Shown here: positions 61,407-64,000 of the stretch, one piece after another
Position numbering within the stretch: the stretch's first letter is position 1
Layout of the letters: the number at the start of each line of letters is the position of its first letter
Assembly: GCA_044358835.1 (NCBI GenBank)
Contig: JBIKNF010000006.1
Span: 28,600 to 92,599 of the forward strand
DNA: 64,000 nt
Direction: 5' to 3'
Source: JAJTHC01 sp044358835
GTDB lineage: Bacteria; Cyanobacteriota; Vampirovibrionia; Vampirovibrionales; JAJTHC01
The notes under the pieces: model-generated
The model's input: only the letters and a program-made list of their open reading frames with translations
Database searches by the model: none
Told to the model about the DNA's origin: nothing
Made by a program: the position numbers and the translations under genes

Positions 61407-62972
61407 ATGACATACGCACTTAAAGATTTACTGAACTTTCTAAAAACAGAAGCCCCCGAACTTGCCCCGCGTTTACTCCATTCAGGTAGCTCGTTAGGGG
61501 CTTTGACGTTTACAACGGTGGTGTCAAATACCCAAAATGTCGAAGAAGGAAGTCTGTTCTTTGCGCTAGTGGGTAGTCATGCGGATGCTCATCAATTCAT
61601 CCCACAAGCCATTGCAAAAGGGGCGTCGGTTATTTTTGTGCAGGACGGCCGATTCCAGACCACGGGCGAAGAATCTGCGGCCGTTGTTCGTGTAAGCAAT
61701 ACCACGGAAGCCTTTGCCTTTGCTTCAGCTTTTTTTCATGGAATACCTGCTAAAACCCTACAATGTGTGGGCGTAACCGGCACCAACGGCAAAACCACCG
61801 TGACGCATTTGATTGAAAAATTGCTGAAAGCGTCAGGCAAATCGGTGGGATTGATTGGCACACTAGGGGTGCGTCATAGCAATTCTCTTGAATCAGGCGT
61901 TTGTCAAGACGCGCACTTTGTGGAAACGGGGCATACAACCCCTTTAGCAGATGCCTTGCAAGCCCACTTGGCCGAAATGAAGGCCGATGGGATTGAATCC
62001 GTGGTTATGGAAGTGAGTTCGCATGCATTAGATCAATACCGTACCGCTACTGTTGATTTTCAAGTGGGAGTCATCACCAATCTCACGCAAGATCATCTTG
62101 ATTACCACATCACCATGGAAAAATACGCGGAAGCAAAAGCCCAGTTGTTTAAACGTATGGCGCAAGGCAAGTCCGCCTCTACAAAAACCGCCGTGATCAA
62201 TGTGGATGACCCTTGGCATGAACATTTCATCAACGCCTGCCCTGCTGGGGTAAGTATCCTTCGCTTTGGTATTCATCACCCTTTGGCCAACATTCGCGCC
62301 AAAAATGTTCGCTTTACCATTGAAGGGTCTTCCTTTGATTTAGAAACACCCCTAGGTCGGGCGACGATGCACATTAAACTTGCCGGTGAATTTAGTGTTT
62401 ACAATGCCCTTGCCGCAGTCGGAGCAGGCATTGGCTTGGGGCTTGATTTACCCCTAATTGTGGCTACCCTACAAGCCGAAGCAGGCGTGCACGGACGCTT
62501 TGAAGTCATTCACCAAGCCCCTTATGTGATTGTAGATTATGCCCACACCCCCGATGGGTTAGATAACGTGCTAAAATCGGCGCAAGCCGTCTTGCCTGAA
62601 GGGGGTCAACTGATTGCCGTCTTTGGTTGTGGGGGCGATCGGGATGCCACCAAGCGCCCAAAAATGGCCGCGATTGCTGAAAAATGGGCCAATAAAATGG
62701 TGATTACTAGTGACAATCCCCGAACGGAAGACCCAGAACAAATCATTGCCGATATTTTAACGGGCTTGCAAGAAGTTTCCCCCGAAAAAATTAAAGTCAT
62801 TAGCGATCGTGCCACCGCTATTGCCACAGCCCTTGACTGGGCAACCCCGAAGGACATTGTCGTCCTAGCAGGTAAAGGGCATGAAACGTATCAAATTTTG
62901 GCAACAAGCACCATTGATTTTGACGATACGAAAGTGGCGTTGGCTCACTTAAAAGCAATGCGTTCTTCCTAA
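61407..62972 (+). CDS. murE: UDP-MurNAc-tripeptide synthetase MurE (meso-DAP type)
   Basis: The 521-residue Mur ligase has VTGTNGKTTVTHLIEK (P-loop near residue 125), HTTPLADALQAHL, EVSSHALDQYR, TNLTQDHLDYH, DYAHTPDGLDNVL and the substrate motif DNPR (around 436), which indicates meso-diaminopimelate rather than lysine. It adds the third residue of the stem peptide in the cytosol. The next gene, lgt, begins 19 bases later, giving an envelope-related pair. Confidence 0.95.
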   Translation: MTYALKDLLNFLKTEAPELAPRLLHSGSSLGALTFTTVVSNTQNVEEGSLFFALVGSHADAHQFIPQAIAKGASVIFVQDGRFQTTGEESAAVVRVSNTTEAFAFASAFFHGIPAKTLQCVGVTGTNGKTTVTHLIEKLLKASGKSVGLIGTLGVRHSNSLESGVCQDAHFVETGHTTPLADALQAHLAEMKADGIESVVMEVSSHALDQYRTATVDFQVGVITNLTQDHLDYHITMEKYAEAKAQLFKRMAQGKSASTKTAVINVDDPWHEHFINACPAGVSILRFGIHHPLANIRAKNVRFTIEGSSFDLETPLGRATMHIKLAGEFSVYNALAAVGAGIGLGLDLPLIVATLQAEAGVHGRFEVIHQAPYVIVDYAHTPDGLDNVLKSAQAVLPEGGQLIAVFGCGGDRDATKRPKMAAIAEKWANKMVITSDNPRTEDPEQIIADILTGLQEVSPEKIKVISDRATAIATALDWATPKDIVVLAGKGHETYQILATSTIDFDDTKVALAHLKAMRSS

Positions 62973-62991
62973 AAACAGGGGTTTTCTTACC

Positions 62992-63756
62992 ATGCACCCT
63001 ATTTTACTTCAATTTGGACCATTTACCCTATATAGTTATGGTGCCTTTTGTGCCTTGGGCATGTTGCTGGGTACGCTATTGATTGCGTGGCAACTGAAGT
63101 GGCGCGTGGGGACTTACGACTTTTTACCTTCGTGGATTTTGGTGTTGGTATTGGCAGGATTTTTGGGTGCTCGTGCGTTGAATGCGTTTTATCATCCTCA
63201 GCTGTTTTGGGCAAGTCCTCTTGAGTTCATGTTGAGTTCAGGGGGATTGGTGTTGTATGGCGGATTTTTTGCAGGCATTGTGGCATTTTACGTCTTAGCC
63301 AAACGTTCGCCGTATTCGCTGGTTACCTTGGCGGATGCCTTTGCACCAGGGGTATTGCTGGGTGTGGCCTTTGGGCGCTTGGGTTGTTTTTTAGCAGGCT
63401 GTTGCTACGGCACGCCCTGTTCAATAAAAGCCCTTGCTGTTCACTACCCTTCCCCCCACGCGACGCTGGGTATGGCGGTGCATGCCGTTCAGTTGTATGA
63501 AGCTTTCGGGCTGTTACTACTCATCCTATGGATGCTTCCCGTTTCAAAGCAACGGGTGTGGAAGGGCTTTAATATCAGTTTATTTTTCTTTGGTTATGGG
63601 GTTTTACGTTTTTTTATGGAAATGTTGAGAGGCGATAAACTCCTTATTGACGGGCAACTTTCTGTTTCTCAATGGTTTAGTTTGTTGGCGGTGGCTATTG
63701 GGCTTTTGTTGTGGATGCGTAGTCATCGTGAAAAGAATGCTTATCGTCTGGATTAA
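62992..63756 (+). CDS. lgt: Prolipoprotein diacylglyceryl transferase
   Basis: The 254-residue membrane protein starts with the LGT pattern (ILLQFGPFTLYSYGAFCALGMLLG), carries GLVLYGGFFAGIVAFY and the signature FGRLGCFLAGCCYGTPC, and ends with RFFMEMLRGD. It attaches diacylglycerol to the Cys of lipoproteins at the inner membrane. About seven helices are seen. Confidence 0.93.
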   Translation: MHPILLQFGPFTLYSYGAFCALGMLLGTLLIAWQLKWRVGTYDFLPSWILVLVLAGFLGARALNAFYHPQLFWASPLEFMLSSGGLVLYGGFFAGIVAFYVLAKRSPYSLVTLADAFAPGVLLGVAFGRLGCFLAGCCYGTPCSIKALAVHYPSPHATLGMAVHAVQLYEAFGLLLLILWMLPVSKQRVWKGFNISLFFFGYGVLRFFMEMLRGDKLLIDGQLSVSQWFSLLAVAIGLLLWMRSHREKNAYRLD

Positions 63757-63858
63757 CACATTCTTCGCATCCGTTCAGCTTATTCTTTCGAACACTATAA
63801 TTGAATTTGCCCACTATATGGATGTTCACCCAGTCCATTTAACATAGGGCTAATTATA

Positions 63859-64000
63859 CCAATTAAACGACTGAATAGCGTCTGGCGTCTTCGTTGTCGC
63901 TACGATTCTCGATGTGCTTATGTACGTTTATGTACACTTCACCCATCTGCGAGTCTAGGCTCCTAGAATCCACCTATACGCTATTCAGTCGTTTAAATGG
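63859..64000. repeat. 142-bp palindromic element with 23-bp terminal inverted repeats (MITE-like)
   Basis: CCAATTAAACGACTGAATAG with CGT at 63859-63881 is repeated inverted at 63978-64000 with one mismatch. The interior is a degenerate palindrome centred on GTACGTTTATGTAC near 63930. It encodes nothing. The right flank is outside the window, so a target duplication cannot be tested. A 16-base segment ATTCTAGGAGCCTAGA of its right part also occurs at 21152-21167 in the opposite orientation. Confidence 0.7.

Noticed and set aside
61097..61410. Two short open frames (74 and 75 codons) before murE
   Set aside because: They run through inverted repeats, have unusual Ser/Pro/Leu/Arg-rich products and no start signals.
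63859..64000. Integron attC site
   Set aside because: The ends do not show the attC core sites, no integrase or cassette is seen, and the terminal arms are longer and more perfect than in attC.

Overview
The window most likely comes from a non-photosynthetic relative of Cyanobacteria (Vampirovibrionia/Melainabacteria, perhaps close to Vampirovibrio). This is an inference from gene content, not from a database search. The evidence is: (i) a cyanobacterial-style outer-membrane porin with a signal peptide, an S-layer-homology (SLH) domain, a coiled coil and a C-terminal beta-barrel (18882-20543), plus a second SLH-like exported protein (49764-50837); (ii) a Gram-negative envelope (Skp, ExbB/ExbD, meso-DAP-type MurE) with no photosynthesis genes; (iii) flagellar genes; (iv) large membrane proteins that match no family I know. 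An oxygen-dependent-type protoporphyrinogen oxidase suggests aerobic life, and an anchored GH8 glucanase would suit a bacterium that attacks algal walls.

Layout. 1-6800: a truncated pyrK, ychF, a Gly/Tyr/Gln repeat protein, hpf, two unknown proteins, rpe and a DUF374 acyltransferase. 6819-12888: a leftward flagellar unit fliF, fliG-position gene, fliH, flhA. 12992-18386: queD, GH8 glucanase, folB, a Cys-His hydrolase-like protein, fabZ, rlmN and a small unknown. 18882-26332: SLH porin, ruvC, a helically phased repeat array, xseA, DUF47/Pit phosphate transport, dedA, rsmH. 26614-35011: two coupled large membrane proteins, pnp, a gene interrupted by an 11-base poly-C tract, flgC, another membrane protein. 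35194-37348: exbB-exbD-exbD and a CAU tRNA. 37830-41015: an AT-rich surface-sugar island (GNAT, DegT-type aminotransferase, beta-helix acetyltransferase, glycosyltransferase) bounded by two tRNA genes. 41476-50837: flhB, an unknown, thyX, split transketolase, skp, purA, hisS, an SLH-like protein. 50934-57390: ubiD, a molybdopterin-fold protein, neuC-like epimerase, mtnB, a perfect 32-bp-arm inverted repeat, a membrane protein, yraN. 57481-64000: uppP, hemY, class I aldolase, murE, lgt and a palindromic element at the edge.

How the genes relate. Flagellar parts are scattered over four places (fliF-G-H-flhA, flgC, flhB), and the glycan island lies next to flhB. UppP, MurE, FabZ, Lgt, the DUF374 protein and Skp together serve envelope building. 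Folate/pterin genes (queD, folB) and ThyX link to nucleotide metabolism with purA and pyrK. The most unusual signals are the poly-C tract that breaks an otherwise well-started gene, the GTGTGTC repeat family, the recurrent ATGATG(ATG) start codons, and the large unknown membrane proteins.
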